The notes beneath the pieces are model-generated. The model ran no database searches. It saw only the letters and a program-made list of their open reading frames with translations, and was not told where the DNA came from. A stretch of 64,000 nucleotides of DNA from Xanthomonas hortorum (lineage in GTDB: Bacteria; Pseudomonadota; Gammaproteobacteria; Xanthomonadales; Xanthomonadaceae): positions 2,429,001 to 2,493,000 of the forward strand of contig NZ_CP101417.1 in the NCBI RefSeq assembly GCF_024339125.1, given 5' to 3'. Shown here in pieces: positions 47,555 through 58,555 of the stretch (the first letter of the stretch is position 1; the number at the start of each line of letters is the position of its first letter). The translations under genes were made by a program, and so were the position numbers.

Positions 47555-48499
47555 ATGGCGTTGAAGAAAGTTGTAATCAAATCTCGGCAAACCCGGACCC
47601 AGCGTGTGGTCCGACAGTTCCAGGGCTTCGCCGCAGATCGACCGATGGTAGTCCTCGGCGCGGTGTTGGGCCTGGGGATGTTGATCGGCGTCGGTGCCAG
47701 CACCGCCACCGGCATGGTGACCAATTCCGCGCTGCAGGCCAAGGTCGCGCAGCAGCAGGCCGAGCTGGCCCAGGCGCAGCGCGCTTCGCAGGCGCAGGTC
47801 AATGCACTGGCCGCGCGCATGGGTGAGCTGCAGGCGCAGGCCACCCGCCTCAATGCCTTGGGCGAGCGGCTGACCGAAATGGGCAAGTTGAAGGACGGCG
47901 AGTTCGACTTCGACGCGCCGGTCGGCGTCGGTGGCGGCGATGAGCCGGTCAGCGACATGCCGGTCGAATCGCTCAAGGAGACGCTAGGCCAAGTGGAACA
48001 GCAGTTCTCCGCCTCCGGCCAGCAATTGAACGTGCTTGCCTCGCTGATGTTCGATCATCAGCTCGAGCAGAACTCGGTGCCCTCGCGGATGCCGATCCGC
48101 AATACCTACATCACCTCAGGCTTTGGCGGCCGCGCCGATCCGTTCGACGGCGGTTCGGCCTTCCACAAGGGTGTGGATTTCCATGCCAACGTGGGCGACC
48201 CGGTGATGTCGGTCGCCGATGGCGTGGTCAGCTACGCCGGCGTGCGCGGCGGCTATGGCAACGTGGTCGAAGTGGACCACGGCAATGGCTACGTGACCCG
48301 CTACGCGCATAACTCGCGGCTGGTGGTGAAGGTGGGCGATCTGGTGCGCGCCGGCCAACAGGTGGCCAGGGCCGGTTCCAGCGGCCGTTCTACCGGCGCA
48401 CACGTGCATTTCGAGGTGTGGGCGGACGGGCGGGTGGTCAATCCGCGCAAGTTCCTGGGCGACACCAACACGCCGGTGGGACGCCGCGGGCGCGGTTGA
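47555..48499 (+). CDS. M23 family metallopeptidase, membrane-anchored
   Basis: A 314-residue protein: a short basic N-terminus, one helix (MVVLGAVLGLGMLIGVGAST), a periplasmic coiled coil (about residues 60-110) and a C-terminal LytM/M23 peptidase domain. The zinc site is intact: HKGVDF (first histidine and aspartate) and HVHFEV (last histidine). This class cleaves peptidoglycan cross-links or, if degenerate, activates amidases; here the catalytic residues look complete. It precedes secA in the same direction. No clear ribosome-binding site is seen before the ATG. Confidence 0.85.
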   Translation: MALKKVVIKSRQTRTQRVVRQFQGFAADRPMVVLGAVLGLGMLIGVGASTATGMVTNSALQAKVAQQQAELAQAQRASQAQVNALAARMGELQAQATRLNALGERLTEMGKLKDGEFDFDAPVGVGGGDEPVSDMPVESLKETLGQVEQQFSASGQQLNVLASLMFDHQLEQNSVPSRMPIRNTYITSGFGGRADPFDGGSAFHKGVDFHANVGDPVMSVADGVVSYAGVRGGYGNVVEVDHGNGYVTRYAHNSRLVVKVGDLVRAGQQVARAGSSGRSTGAHVHFEVWADGRVVNPRKFLGDTNTPVGRRGRG

Positions 48500-48521
48500 C
48501 GAAGGCCCGCTCAGCGCTTGA

Positions 48522-48549
48522 TTCGTGAAGGCCCGCCCCAAGCTACAAT
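48522..48549 (+). promoter_or_regulatory. Probable secA promoter
   Basis: TTCGTG (48522-48527) and TACAAT (48544-48549) are 16 bp apart. The site lies just after the M23 gene and about 105 bp before secA. Confidence 0.5.
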
Positions 48550-48564
48550 AGGGTGTTGCCATCG

Positions 48565-48585
48565 ACAGGGCGCAGTGCGCCCTGT
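48565..48585 (+). terminator. Hairpin in the secA leader
   Basis: ACAGGGCGCA and TGCGCCCTGT flank a single G, giving a near-perfect palindrome followed by TTTCGTTT. It sits downstream of the predicted promoter, so it may terminate upstream transcripts or act as a leader attenuator for secA. Confidence 0.5.
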
Positions 48586-48654
48586 TTCGTTTACGGCGGC
48601 CGGGTCTTGGGGACCGGCGTCGGTCAAACCGTTCCTTTTCAACCGGTTTCTTCA

Positions 48655-51393
<2,739 letters not shown>

Positions 51394-51408
51394 GCTGAGT
51401 TGACCGTG

Positions 51409-51520
51409 GTGCAGCCCGCTTTGCGGGCTGCACACCCAGTGTCCGCGTAGCGGACGCTGGGTGCACGGTATTCCTCCGATCCCCGCGCCTTTGGCGCGCC
51501 CCCCCCTTACCAAGGGGGCT
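51409..51520 (+). terminator. Cluster of three further hairpins after secA
   Basis: GTGCAGCCCGC/GCGGGCTGCAC with a TTT loop (51409-51433), ACCCAGTGTCCGC/GCGGACGCTGGGT with a GTA loop (51434-51462) and CCCCCTT/AAGGGGG (near 51500-51518). None has a strong U-tract. Together with the stop-codon hairpin they make a dense block of structure that probably ends or protects the secA message. The remaining sequence to 51701 shows no gene. Confidence 0.55.
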
Positions 51521-51701
51521 CTGCTTACGGATGGGACTCTCAGGTTCTTGTGGTGTGCTCTCTCGGTGGGCCTCGGAACGGCAGGTCCGCCACACGCTCG
51601 TCCAATCTCTCGCTGCGCCAACTGCCCCGCTGCACACAGGCTTCTCCGTCTGCGCCACTGCGGGGCGTATGCTCGATCCACATCCTGCGTGGAGTGCGGT
51701 C

Positions 51702-52067
51702 ATGTCGCTGTCCAGCCAGCAACTGAAGGTGTTCGTGCCTGCGCGCGACTACGCGGTGTCGCAGCGGTTCTATCGCGCACTGGGCTTTGTGCAGGAAGAC
51801 GAGGTGGGCAACGTGACCTGCTTCCGGCATGGCACGCACTGCGCGTTTTTGTTGCAGGATTTCTATCTGCGCGAGCTGGCCGAGAATCTGATGCTGCACC
51901 TATGGGTGGACGACGCCGATGGCTGGTGGCAGCACGTGCACGACACCGGGCTGGGCGAGCAGTTCGGGGTGACCTGCAGTGCGCCGGAAGATCGACCATG
52001 GGGCGCACGCGATTTCACCTTGCACGATCCCAGCGGAGTGCTCTGGCGCATCGGGCATCCGCTGTAG
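51702..52067 (+). CDS. VOC-family (glyoxalase/bleomycin-resistance-like) protein
   Basis: A 121-residue single-domain VOC protein: KVFVPARDYAVSQRFYRALG at the N-terminus and ARDFTLHDPSGVLWRIGHPL at the C-terminus are the two halves of the paired beta-alpha-beta fold. Function in the family ranges from isomerases to binding proteins that confer drug resistance, and none can be chosen here. The ATG at 51702 has a GGAG site 7 bp upstream; an in-frame ATG at 51669 is possible. Confidence 0.75.
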   Translation: MSLSSQQLKVFVPARDYAVSQRFYRALGFVQEDEVGNVTCFRHGTHCAFLLQDFYLRELAENLMLHLWVDDADGWWQHVHDTGLGEQFGVTCSAPEDRPWGARDFTLHDPSGVLWRIGHPL

Positions 52068-52073
52068 GGCCGG

Positions 52074-52172
52074 TATTGGAGATTGGGGATTGGGGATTGG
52101 GGATTGGCAGAAGCACATATGCTGCGCTTTGACCAATCCCGAATCCCTAATCCTGAATCCCCGCCCTCAAGC
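52074..52172. repeat. AATCCC-type inverted repeat upstream of the Nudix gene
   Basis: The left arm is GGAGATTGGGGATTGGGGAT and further GGGATT units; the right arm is CAATCCCGAATCCCTAATCC and TGAATCCCCG. The spacer is about 25-30 bp. It stands between the VOC and Nudix genes. Confidence 0.8.
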
Positions 52173-52211
52173 GATTGCACTGAACGGCTCACTCGCGGCA
52201 CTCTTGTGCCC

Positions 52212-53159
52212 ATGCCCGATTCTCTAAGATCCATCCACGTCGTTGCCGGCGTGATCACCGACCCCCGCGGCCGCATCCTGCTGACCCGCCGTACCGAAAC
52301 CCGTGACATGCCTGGCCTGTGGGAGTTTCCCGGTGGCAAGCGCGAACCTGGCGAAACCTCCGAACAGGCGCTGGTGCGCGAACTCAATGAAGAGCTCGGT
52401 ATCGAGGCGCAGGTGGGCGAGTGGCTGATGGATGTACCGCAGTTGTACCCGGACAAGCGGCTACGCCTGGAAGTGCGCCACATCACCGCATGGAAAGGCA
52501 GCCCGCGCGGGCGCGAAGGCCAGGCGATGACCTGGGTGGCCGCGGACAAGCTGACCCGCTATTCGATGCCGCCCGCCGACGTGCCGGTGGTCGGTGCGTT
52601 GCGCCAGCCCGACCGCTATCTGATCACGCCCGAACCGGACGACGACATGCTGTGGCTGGAAGGTCTGGAGCGTGCGCTGCAAGAGGGCGTTACGCGCATC
52701 CAGTTGCGCGCGCGGCAGGCCGAGCCCGCGCGCTGGCAGGCATTGCTGCAACAGGTGATGCGCGTGCGTGGTCGTGCGCGCGCGCAGCTGCTGCTCAATC
52801 GCGACATCGCGTTGGCCGGCGAACTCGGCATCGGTGTGCATCTGGGATCGGAGCAATTAGCCGCACTGCAACAGCGCCCGCTGCCGGCCGAACAGCTGGT
52901 TGCCGCCTCGTGCCACGGACTGGAAGATCTGCATCATGCACAGCGCCTGGGCTGCGATTTTGCGGTACTGGGTCCGGTGCAGGCGACGACCTCGCATCCG
53001 GGTGCGACACCGTTGGGATGGGACGGTTTCGAAACCCTGCGCGAGCAGGTCTCGCTACCGATCTACGCACTCGGCGGCATGCAGATCGACGACCTGCGCG
53101 AAGCACGCTCGCATGGCGCGCAAGGCATTGCGGCAATTCGCTCGCTCTGGCCGCAGTGA
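52212..53159 (+). CDS. Nudix hydrolase (MutT-like) fused to a ThiE-like domain
   Basis: A 315-residue two-domain protein. Residues 10-130 form a MutT-like Nudix domain with the box GGKREPGETSEQALVRELNE and EELGI, expected to remove 8-oxo-dGTP. Residues 150-315 resemble thiamine-phosphate synthase (GVHLGSEQLAALQ, AVLGPVQATTSHPGATPLGW, ALGGM). Key ThiE residues look changed: the HLGQxD aspartate is Q (HLGSEQ) and the lysine after the T-x-T/S motif is H. The second domain may therefore not make thiamine phosphate. The fusion is known from other Proteobacteria, where it is annotated as MutT/ThiE. It overlaps the next gene by GTGA. Confidence 0.85.
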   Translation: MPDSLRSIHVVAGVITDPRGRILLTRRTETRDMPGLWEFPGGKREPGETSEQALVRELNEELGIEAQVGEWLMDVPQLYPDKRLRLEVRHITAWKGSPRGREGQAMTWVAADKLTRYSMPPADVPVVGALRQPDRYLITPEPDDDMLWLEGLERALQEGVTRIQLRARQAEPARWQALLQQVMRVRGRARAQLLLNRDIALAGELGIGVHLGSEQLAALQQRPLPAEQLVAASCHGLEDLHHAQRLGCDFAVLGPVQATTSHPGATPLGWDGFETLREQVSLPIYALGGMQIDDLREARSHGAQGIAAIRSLWPQ

Positions 53160-53680
53160 TTACACCGTCGGCGACCCTGGTGGTATTCGGCGGATTGCCG
53201 GGCGTCGGCAAGAGTTCCATTGCACAGCTGCTGCTCTCGCACTGCAATGCGATGTATCTACGCATCGACACCATCGAGCAAGCGCTGCGCGACAGCGGTG
53301 CACTCGCTGACGACGTCGGGCCGGCCGGCTATCTGATTGCCTACGCCATTGCAGAGGCGAATCTGCGCCAACGCCAGGTGGTGGTTGCCGATAGCGTCAA
53401 TCCCTTGCCGGTCACCCGCGAGGCATGGCGTGACGTGGCGCGTCGCACACAAAGCCGGCTGCTGGAAATCGAAGTGGTGTGCAGCGATCGCGACGTTCAT
53501 CGGCAGCGCGTGGAATCGCGGCATAGCGAAATCCCCGGACTGCGCGCGCCGGACTGGTCTTCCGTACTCGCGCATGACTAGGTGGCCTGGACCGCGCCGC
53601 ATTGGGTGATCGACAGCGCGGTACTGAGTCCAGAGCAAGCGGTTGCAGAGATCATGCGTCGGTTTGCTGTTTGGTCTTAA
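53156..53680 (+). pseudogene. AAA-family ATPase/kinase interrupted by an in-frame TAG
   Basis: The frame starts with GTG at 53156, overlapping the previous stop, and encodes a P-loop kinase-like protein: VVFGGLPGVGKSSIAQLLL near residues 9-27. A TAG at 53579-53581 interrupts it after SSVLAHD, but the same frame continues for 32 further sense codons (VAWTAPHWVIDSAVLSPEQA and on) to a natural TAA at 53678. The continuation has normal coding character, so this looks like a recent nonsense mutation. The truncated product of 141 residues keeps the P-loop. The function of the group is unknown; some relatives resemble zeta-toxin kinases. Confidence 0.75.
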
Positions 53681-53782
53681 AACGTTTGGCGAGCTGTGTA
53701 CCTGCGTGCGGGTAATTTCATTCGAGAGGGTTGTTCGAAGCAGATACGGTCATGGCAGCCCACGCGTGTTTTGTGAGCGGCT

Positions 53783-54382
53783 TTAAAACGTCACCCAGAA
53801 GCAGTTGTACTGCCGGCGCAGGCGCAGCACGCTGCGTGCGGGCGTGCCGCTGGGGAGGTTCTGTTCCAGGCGGAGGCCCCACGGTCGTGGGCGGCTTGGA
53901 GTTGCGGGAAGCGGGGCGTCGATGGCGCTGCCGTCCAACGAGGGAGCGGCTGTGGCTGTGCTGCCGGCTTCGGCTTCCCAGGTTGGTGTCTCGCTTTGCG
54001 GGTACATCGGGACGATATCCAGCAACGGGCGTTGCACGATCGCTTCCAGACGGCTCAATACCTGGTTGGCAGCGGCATCCGACTGGCCGCTCCACAGGTA
54101 CAGGCTGGAGAGCCGGTTGACGTCACGGCTGTCCACCGCCAGTTGCAGCAATGACACCAGTTCGCTCAGCCGACGCGGGCAGCCGTAGCGATACAGGCCG
54201 GTGTTGCCTTGCGTGCGCGTGGCCGGTGGCGGACGCGAAGCGGCGCCGACGTCTTCGCAGCGGCGGTCGGTGAACATGGTCTGCCCATCCGGCGTGACGC
54301 AGCGGCGGATCTCCTGCGCCTGCACACGCGTGGCGGAGCCAAGGCAGAACAACAGCAACAAAGGCAGCAGGACGCGAGGCAT
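53783..54382 (-). CDS. Exported protein with DUF4124-like N-terminus, function unknown
   Basis: A 199-residue secreted protein with a signal peptide (MPRVLLPLLLLFCLGSATRV, cut near VQA-QE). The mature start EIRRCVTPDGQTMFTDRRCE matches the DUF4124 pattern, with paired cysteines and the T/D-G-x-x-x-F/Y-x-D/T core. A second cysteine pair (YRYGCPRRLSEL) follows. The start at 54382 begins the signal peptide; the frame is open 67 codons further. There is no evidence of function. It lies 201 bp after metF on the same strand, with nothing recognisable in the gap. Confidence 0.7.
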   Translation of the reverse strand: MPRVLLPLLLLFCLGSATRVQAQEIRRCVTPDGQTMFTDRRCEDVGAASRPPPATRTQGNTGLYRYGCPRRLSELVSLLQLAVDSRDVNRLSSLYLWSGQSDAAANQVLSRLEAIVQRPLLDIVPMYPQSETPTWEAEAGSTATAAPSLDGSAIDAPLPATPSRPRPWGLRLEQNLPSGTPARSVLRLRRQYNCFWVTF

Positions 54383-54583
54383 CGGCGCAGCGTAGCGGGG
54401 GGCGTGTGAGCTGGCGAGATACGTGCGCGCGCAGGTGTGCGTGCGATACCGGCCGGTCACGCGTTCAACCTCGGCAGCACGCGTGCGCATCAGGGCCTGC
54501 GCGTCGGTGTGCGACGTGCTGTGGTTGTGATGCAAGGCCGGCCAAACGCGCGCCAGCAGCGCACGCGCGCGCAAAGCCCGCAC

Positions 54584-55411
54584 TCAGCGCCCGAGCAGTT
54601 GCAACACCTGCGTGGTCGGCTTGGCCAGGTTGAGCGTATAGAAGTGCAGGGCCGGCGCGCCGCCGGCAATCAGGCGTTCGCACACCGTGGCCACCACTTC
54701 CGCACCGAAGGCGCGCACCGCATCGGCATCGTCGCCGTAGGACTGCATCTTCTTGCCGATCCAGCGCGGAATCTCCGCACCGCATTGCTCGGAAAAACGC
54801 CGCAGCTGCGAGAAATTGGAGATCGGCATGATGCCGGGGATGATCGGGATCTCCACGCCCATGCGCTGCACCGTGTCGCGGAAATGAAAGTACGCGTCGG
54901 CGTTGTAGAAATACTGGGTGATTGCGGCATCCGCGCCGGCATCCACCTTGGCCTTGAAGTAGCGCAGATCGCTCAGCGCATCGGTCGCCTGCGGATGGGT
55001 TTCCGGATACGCGCCGACTTCGATGCGGAACGCATCGCCGTGTTCGGCGCGGATGAAGGCAATCAGGTCGGAGGCATAGCGCAGGTCGCCCGGATGGCCC
55101 ATGCCCGAAGGCAGATCGCCGCGCAGCGCGACGATGCGGGTGCAGCCGATCGCGCGATAGAGTTTGAGCAGTTCGCGGATTTCCTCGCGGCTGCCGCCGA
55201 CGCAGGACAGATGCGGGGCGGCTTCGAAGCCATGCTTCTGCTTGAGGTGACGCACCGTCTCGGAGGTGTAGCTGAGCGTGGAGCCGCCGGCACCGAAGGT
55301 GCACGACACGTATTCCGGCGCGTAGCCCTTCAACCTGGCCGCGGTGCGGTCCAGCTGCGCGCGCTGGTCGTCGGTCTTGGGCGGGTAGAACTCGAAACTG
55401 AGATGCGTCAT
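54584..55411 (-). CDS. metF: Methylenetetrahydrofolate reductase
   Basis: A 275-residue FAD enzyme that makes 5-methyltetrahydrofolate for methionine synthesis. It starts MTHLSFEFYPPKT and carries the conserved E-F-Y-P-P, VSCTFGAGGST, ALRGDLP, VGAYPETHP and GIMPISN motifs. ATG at 55411 gives the family start. A perfect palindrome 40 bp upstream is a candidate operator. The linked gene of the methyl cycle, ahcY, ends at the right edge of the window, 8.5 kb away. Confidence 0.96.
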   Translation of the reverse strand: MTHLSFEFYPPKTDDQRAQLDRTAARLKGYAPEYVSCTFGAGGSTLSYTSETVRHLKQKHGFEAAPHLSCVGGSREEIRELLKLYRAIGCTRIVALRGDLPSGMGHPGDLRYASDLIAFIRAEHGDAFRIEVGAYPETHPQATDALSDLRYFKAKVDAGADAAITQYFYNADAYFHFRDTVQRMGVEIPIIPGIMPISNFSQLRRFSEQCGAEIPRWIGKKMQSYGDDADAVRAFGAEVVATVCERLIAGGAPALHFYTLNLAKPTTQVLQLLGR

Positions 55412-55449
55412 CGCGGCGGGTCCGGCAGAGCGTGCGGGCATAATATCGC

Positions 55450-55463
55450 TTCATCGCGATGAA
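55450..55463. promoter_or_regulatory. Candidate operator palindrome upstream of metF
   Basis: TTCATCGCGATGAA is its own reverse complement and lies 39-52 bp before the metF start, next to an AT-rich GATATTATGC stretch on the minus strand. It could bind a methionine-cycle regulator such as a MetR- or SahR-type protein; the binder is not identified here. Confidence 0.45.
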
Positions 55464-55627
55464 TGCATATTTGGTTGCGAGCGTCCCGATTTTCGCGTTC
55501 GCCGTCATGTGGGCATCCGGGTGCAGGCGTGATATCCGAATGGTTGCGGCTGCTTGCGCTAGGGCCTCACTACCTAGCGCAGGCGGTAAGCTTCAAGGCA
55601 CCCCACGCCACTTGATCGGAGCGCAAC

Positions 55628-55864
55628 ATGCAAGAAGAGGAAATGGATGTCATCGCCGAATCGTTGGGCCGCATCTGGGTCGCGCTGGCGCGCAGCGTCG
55701 GCGACCTGGCGCTCGCCCTGGCCGAGCAACCCGGTGTGGATGGCGACAAGTTGCTGAGCGACTTCGCTGCACGCCTGCCGTCCGGGCAGGATGACGGCAC
55801 CTCGAAGGTGTTCGAGGCGATTCGCCAGTACATCGACCAGGGCGTCGCTCCCAGCGAGGAGTGA
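55628..55864 (+). CDS. Small acidic protein of unknown function
   Basis: A 78-residue acidic protein (MQEEEMDVIAESLGRIWVAL at the start) preceded by a GGAGCG site 6 bp before the ATG. It is predicted to be mostly helical, with no signal peptide or membrane segment and no recognised family. Coding character and the ribosome-binding site support it as real. ATG at 55643 is an alternative start. The 142 bp to the next gene hold nothing recognised. Confidence 0.6.
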   Translation: MQEEEMDVIAESLGRIWVALARSVGDLALALAEQPGVDGDKLLSDFAARLPSGQDDGTSKVFEAIRQYIDQGVAPSEE

Positions 55865-56006
55865 TGCGTGCCACGCGCGTCTGCGTCGGTGCAGGCGCGC
55901 GTGGCGATTCACGGGGTCTTGCGCTGCGCAGCATCGCTGCCCACCCTGCGCCAAACGTTGACGCCTGCATGCCTACACTGGGCGCACTTTCTACGGAGCG
56001 CCTTGC

Positions 56007-56984
56007 ATGAGCGACACCACGATGACCGCCATCGCCATCCGCGATGGCAAGGGCGATGCGGATGCGCTGTACGTCAGCGAGCAACCGCGCCCGCGTCCCG
56101 CGCCGGGGCACGTGTTGATCCGCGTGCACGCCGCCGGCATCAATCGTCCCGATCTGCTGCAACGCGCCGGCCACTATCCGCCGCCGCCCGGCGCGCCGGA
56201 GATCCTTGGCCTGGAAATCGCAGGTGAAATCGTGGAGCCGGCTGGGCGCTGGAAAGTGGGCGATCGCGTGTGTGCATTGCTGGGCGGCGGCGGCTACGCG
56301 CAGTACGCAGTGGTCGACGCGCGCCATGTGCTGCTGATTCCGGCCGGCATGGATCTGGTGCACGCCGCCGCATTACCGGAAACCATCTTTACCGCCTACG
56401 CCAACCTGTTCGAGCACGGCCGGCTCGCGGCTGGCGAGTGGCTGTTGCTGCATGGCGCCACCTCCGGGATCGGCGTCACCGCGATCCAGATGGCCAAGGC
56501 CGCCGGCGCGCATGTATTGGCTACCGCGCGTTCGGCGGGCAAGGCGGCACAGGCGCGCGAACTGGGCGCCGATCTGGCGATCGACTCCACTGCCGAATCC
56601 TTTGTCGCCGTAGCCAAGGCGCACGGCGGTGTGGATGTGTCGCTCGACATGGTGGGCGCTGCGGTGTTCGCCGATACCCTGGAGGCGCTCAATCCGCGCG
56701 GGCGCATCGTCTACATCGCCTCGCAGGCCGGTTCGACCATCGAGGTGCCGATTCCGCTGCTGATGCGCAAGCAGGCGGTCCTCACCGGCTCGACGTTGCG
56801 CCCGCGCAGCGCCGACGAAAAGGCGCGTCTGGCGGCGGAAGTGGAGCGCGTGGTCTGGCCGTGGATCGCGCAGGGCAAGCTGCGCGTGCTGCTCGACAAG
56901 CGCTTCCCGCTGAGCGAGGCCGCTGCGGCGCACCGCTATCTGGAACAGGGCAGCCACCTGGGCAAGGTGGTGCTGGAGATGTGA
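56007..56984 (+). CDS. NAD(P)H quinone oxidoreductase, zinc-independent MDR type
   Basis: A 325-residue medium-chain dehydrogenase/reductase of the PIG3/quinone oxidoreductase group. The N-terminal GroES-like domain reads RVHAAGINRPDLLQRAGHYP and APEILGLEIAGEIVE; the nucleotide loop is LLHGATSGIGVTAIQMAKAAG. There are no zinc-ligand cysteines, consistent with the quinone-reductase branch. It probably reduces quinones or similar electrophiles with NADPH. It stands alone, with no clear operon partner. Confidence 0.88.
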   Translation: MSDTTMTAIAIRDGKGDADALYVSEQPRPRPAPGHVLIRVHAAGINRPDLLQRAGHYPPPPGAPEILGLEIAGEIVEPAGRWKVGDRVCALLGGGGYAQYAVVDARHVLLIPAGMDLVHAAALPETIFTAYANLFEHGRLAAGEWLLLHGATSGIGVTAIQMAKAAGAHVLATARSAGKAAQARELGADLAIDSTAESFVAVAKAHGGVDVSLDMVGAAVFADTLEALNPRGRIVYIASQAGSTIEVPIPLLMRKQAVLTGSTLRPRSADEKARLAAEVERVVWPWIAQGKLRVLLDKRFPLSEAAAAHRYLEQGSHLGKVVLEM

Positions 56985-57099
56985 CTACCTGCGGTCAGCT
57001 GCCTGGCATGCGCGCGTGTCAGGCAGGCGACTCCTGTTGCGGCGGGATGTGGTCGGATAGCGCATTGCAATGCGCACCCAAGCAGGTTGGTGTATGGAT

Positions 57100-57265
57100 C
57101 AATCCAGCAGATGCCGGCTTCCCACTGCTTCAACGCCAGGCTGTCTTCGCCGCCTGGCCGGCCGTACGCGACCGCCTGATCGAGCGTGCCGGCTCCAGAT
57201 CGGACCACACCCGCACATAGCCGAGCGCGCCGAGCACGGCATCGTAAAAGCGCGCAGCAATGGCC
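57100..57265 (-). pseudogene. Remnant of a VOC-family protein gene
   Basis: In the 487-bp gap after the oxidoreductase, two minus-strand frames together give VOC-like sequence: AARFYDAVLGALGYVRVWSD in one and AVAYGRPGGEDSLALKQWEA in another. A frameshift separates them and no intact start or stop fits. It looks like a decayed glyoxalase-family gene. The rest of 56985-57471 shows no gene. Confidence 0.45.
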
Positions 57266-57471
57266 GTCCTTGCGCGGCCACCACGCGTCGCAGGTATAGC
57301 AAAACAAGCAGGAGCGATGTCTCGCGGCGAGCCGCACCCTGACCGTACACTGCGTGCTCGCGTGCAGGGCTGCGGAGCTGCATTGCGCCATTGCCGCGTT
57401 GGCCCCGCGCAATCGCTTGCTTCATGCGATCGAAGCGGCGCTGTCACTTCCATATCAGCACGAAGGTTTCG

Positions 57472-58407
57472 ATGAAGCATCCAGACGCATTGCGCATTGC
57501 CCTTGTCGGTATCGGCAAGATCGCCCGCGACCAGCATGTGCCCACCATCGCCGCGCGCGAGGATGTGCAGCTGGTCGCCACCGTCAGCCGGCACGGCACG
57601 GTCGATGGCGTGCCGGCCTATCACACGTTGGAAGAGGCGTTTGCTGCGCATCCGCAGATCGAGGCAGTGGCGTTGTGCACGCCACCGGTCGGGCGTCATG
57701 CGCTTGCCCAAGCCGCACTGAGCGCTGGCCGCCATGTGTTCCTGGAAAAGCCCCCCGCCGCCACGCTCGCAGAAATCGATGATCTACGTGCAGTGGCGCA
57801 GCGTGCGCAACGTAGCCTGTTTACCAGCTGGCATTCGCGGTGTGCCGCCGCTGTGGAGCCTGCGCGGGCGTGGCTGGCCGACAAGCAGATCCTGCGCGCG
57901 CACATCACCTGGAAAGAAGACATTCGTCATTGGCATCCGGGGCAGGACTGGATTCTGGAGCCGGGCGGCATGGGCGTGTTCGATCCCGGCATCAATGCGT
58001 TGTCCATCGTCACGCATCTGTTGCCACGCCCCTTCGCGCTGCGCGAGGCCGAGTTGCATACGCCGGAAAACCGCCAGGCACCGCTATACGCCAAGCTCGC
58101 CTTTGTCGACACTGCGGGTGTGCCGGTGACGGCCGAATTCGACTTCCTGCAAACCGGTCATCAGCGCTGGGATATCGAGGTGGAAACCACCGCAGGCCTG
58201 CTCATGCTCAGCGAGGGCGGTGCCAAGCTGAGCATCGATGGGCAGCCGCAGGCAGTGGATGCGGCCGGCGAGTACGACGGCTTGTATCGGCGCTTTGTGC
58301 AGCTGGTGCGCAGCGGCGAGTCGGAAGTGGATGTCGCGCCATTCGTGCACGTTGCCGACGCGTTTCTGCTGGCTGCACGCAAGGTTACCGCGCCGTTTGC
58401 CTGGTAG
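57472..58407 (+). CDS. Gfo/Idh/MocA-family oxidoreductase, probable sugar 1-dehydrogenase
   Basis: A 311-residue NAD(P)-dependent oxidoreductase. The Rossmann loop is LRIALVGIGKIARDQHVPTI, and the family lysine motif is FLEKPPAATLAEIDDL. The C-terminal domain carries GGMGVFDPGINALSI. The sequence resembles D-galactose/L-arabinose 1-dehydrogenases that oxidise aldose sugars to lactones, but the substrate is inference. The ATG at 57472 begins the family start; an upstream extension lacks homology. A strong terminator follows. Confidence 0.85.
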   Translation: MKHPDALRIALVGIGKIARDQHVPTIAAREDVQLVATVSRHGTVDGVPAYHTLEEAFAAHPQIEAVALCTPPVGRHALAQAALSAGRHVFLEKPPAATLAEIDDLRAVAQRAQRSLFTSWHSRCAAAVEPARAWLADKQILRAHITWKEDIRHWHPGQDWILEPGGMGVFDPGINALSIVTHLLPRPFALREAELHTPENRQAPLYAKLAFVDTAGVPVTAEFDFLQTGHQRWDIEVETTAGLLMLSEGGAKLSIDGQPQAVDAAGEYDGLYRRFVQLVRSGESEVDVAPFVHVADAFLLAARKVTAPFAW

Positions 58408-58441
58408 TCGGCCGCGCTCTCCAGGGTGCTGCAGCATTGAG

Positions 58442-58469
58442 AACACCGGCCATTGGCCGGTGTTTTTTT
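58442..58469 (+). terminator. Rho-independent terminator after the Gfo/Idh gene
   Basis: AACACCGGCCA pairs with TGGCCGGTGTT across a one-base gap, followed by seven T residues. Confidence 0.9.
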
Positions 58470-58555
58470 GCGTCAGAGACCGCGCGTTTCCACGAGCGTA
58501 TCCCAGCGAATCGGCAGCAAACGCCCAGGGTCGACACTTCTGCTGCCGGCATGTC

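Noticed and set aside
55459-55794. 111-codon plus-strand frame before the small acidic protein
   Set aside because: Overlaps the better-supported 55628-55864 gene in another frame and has no good start.
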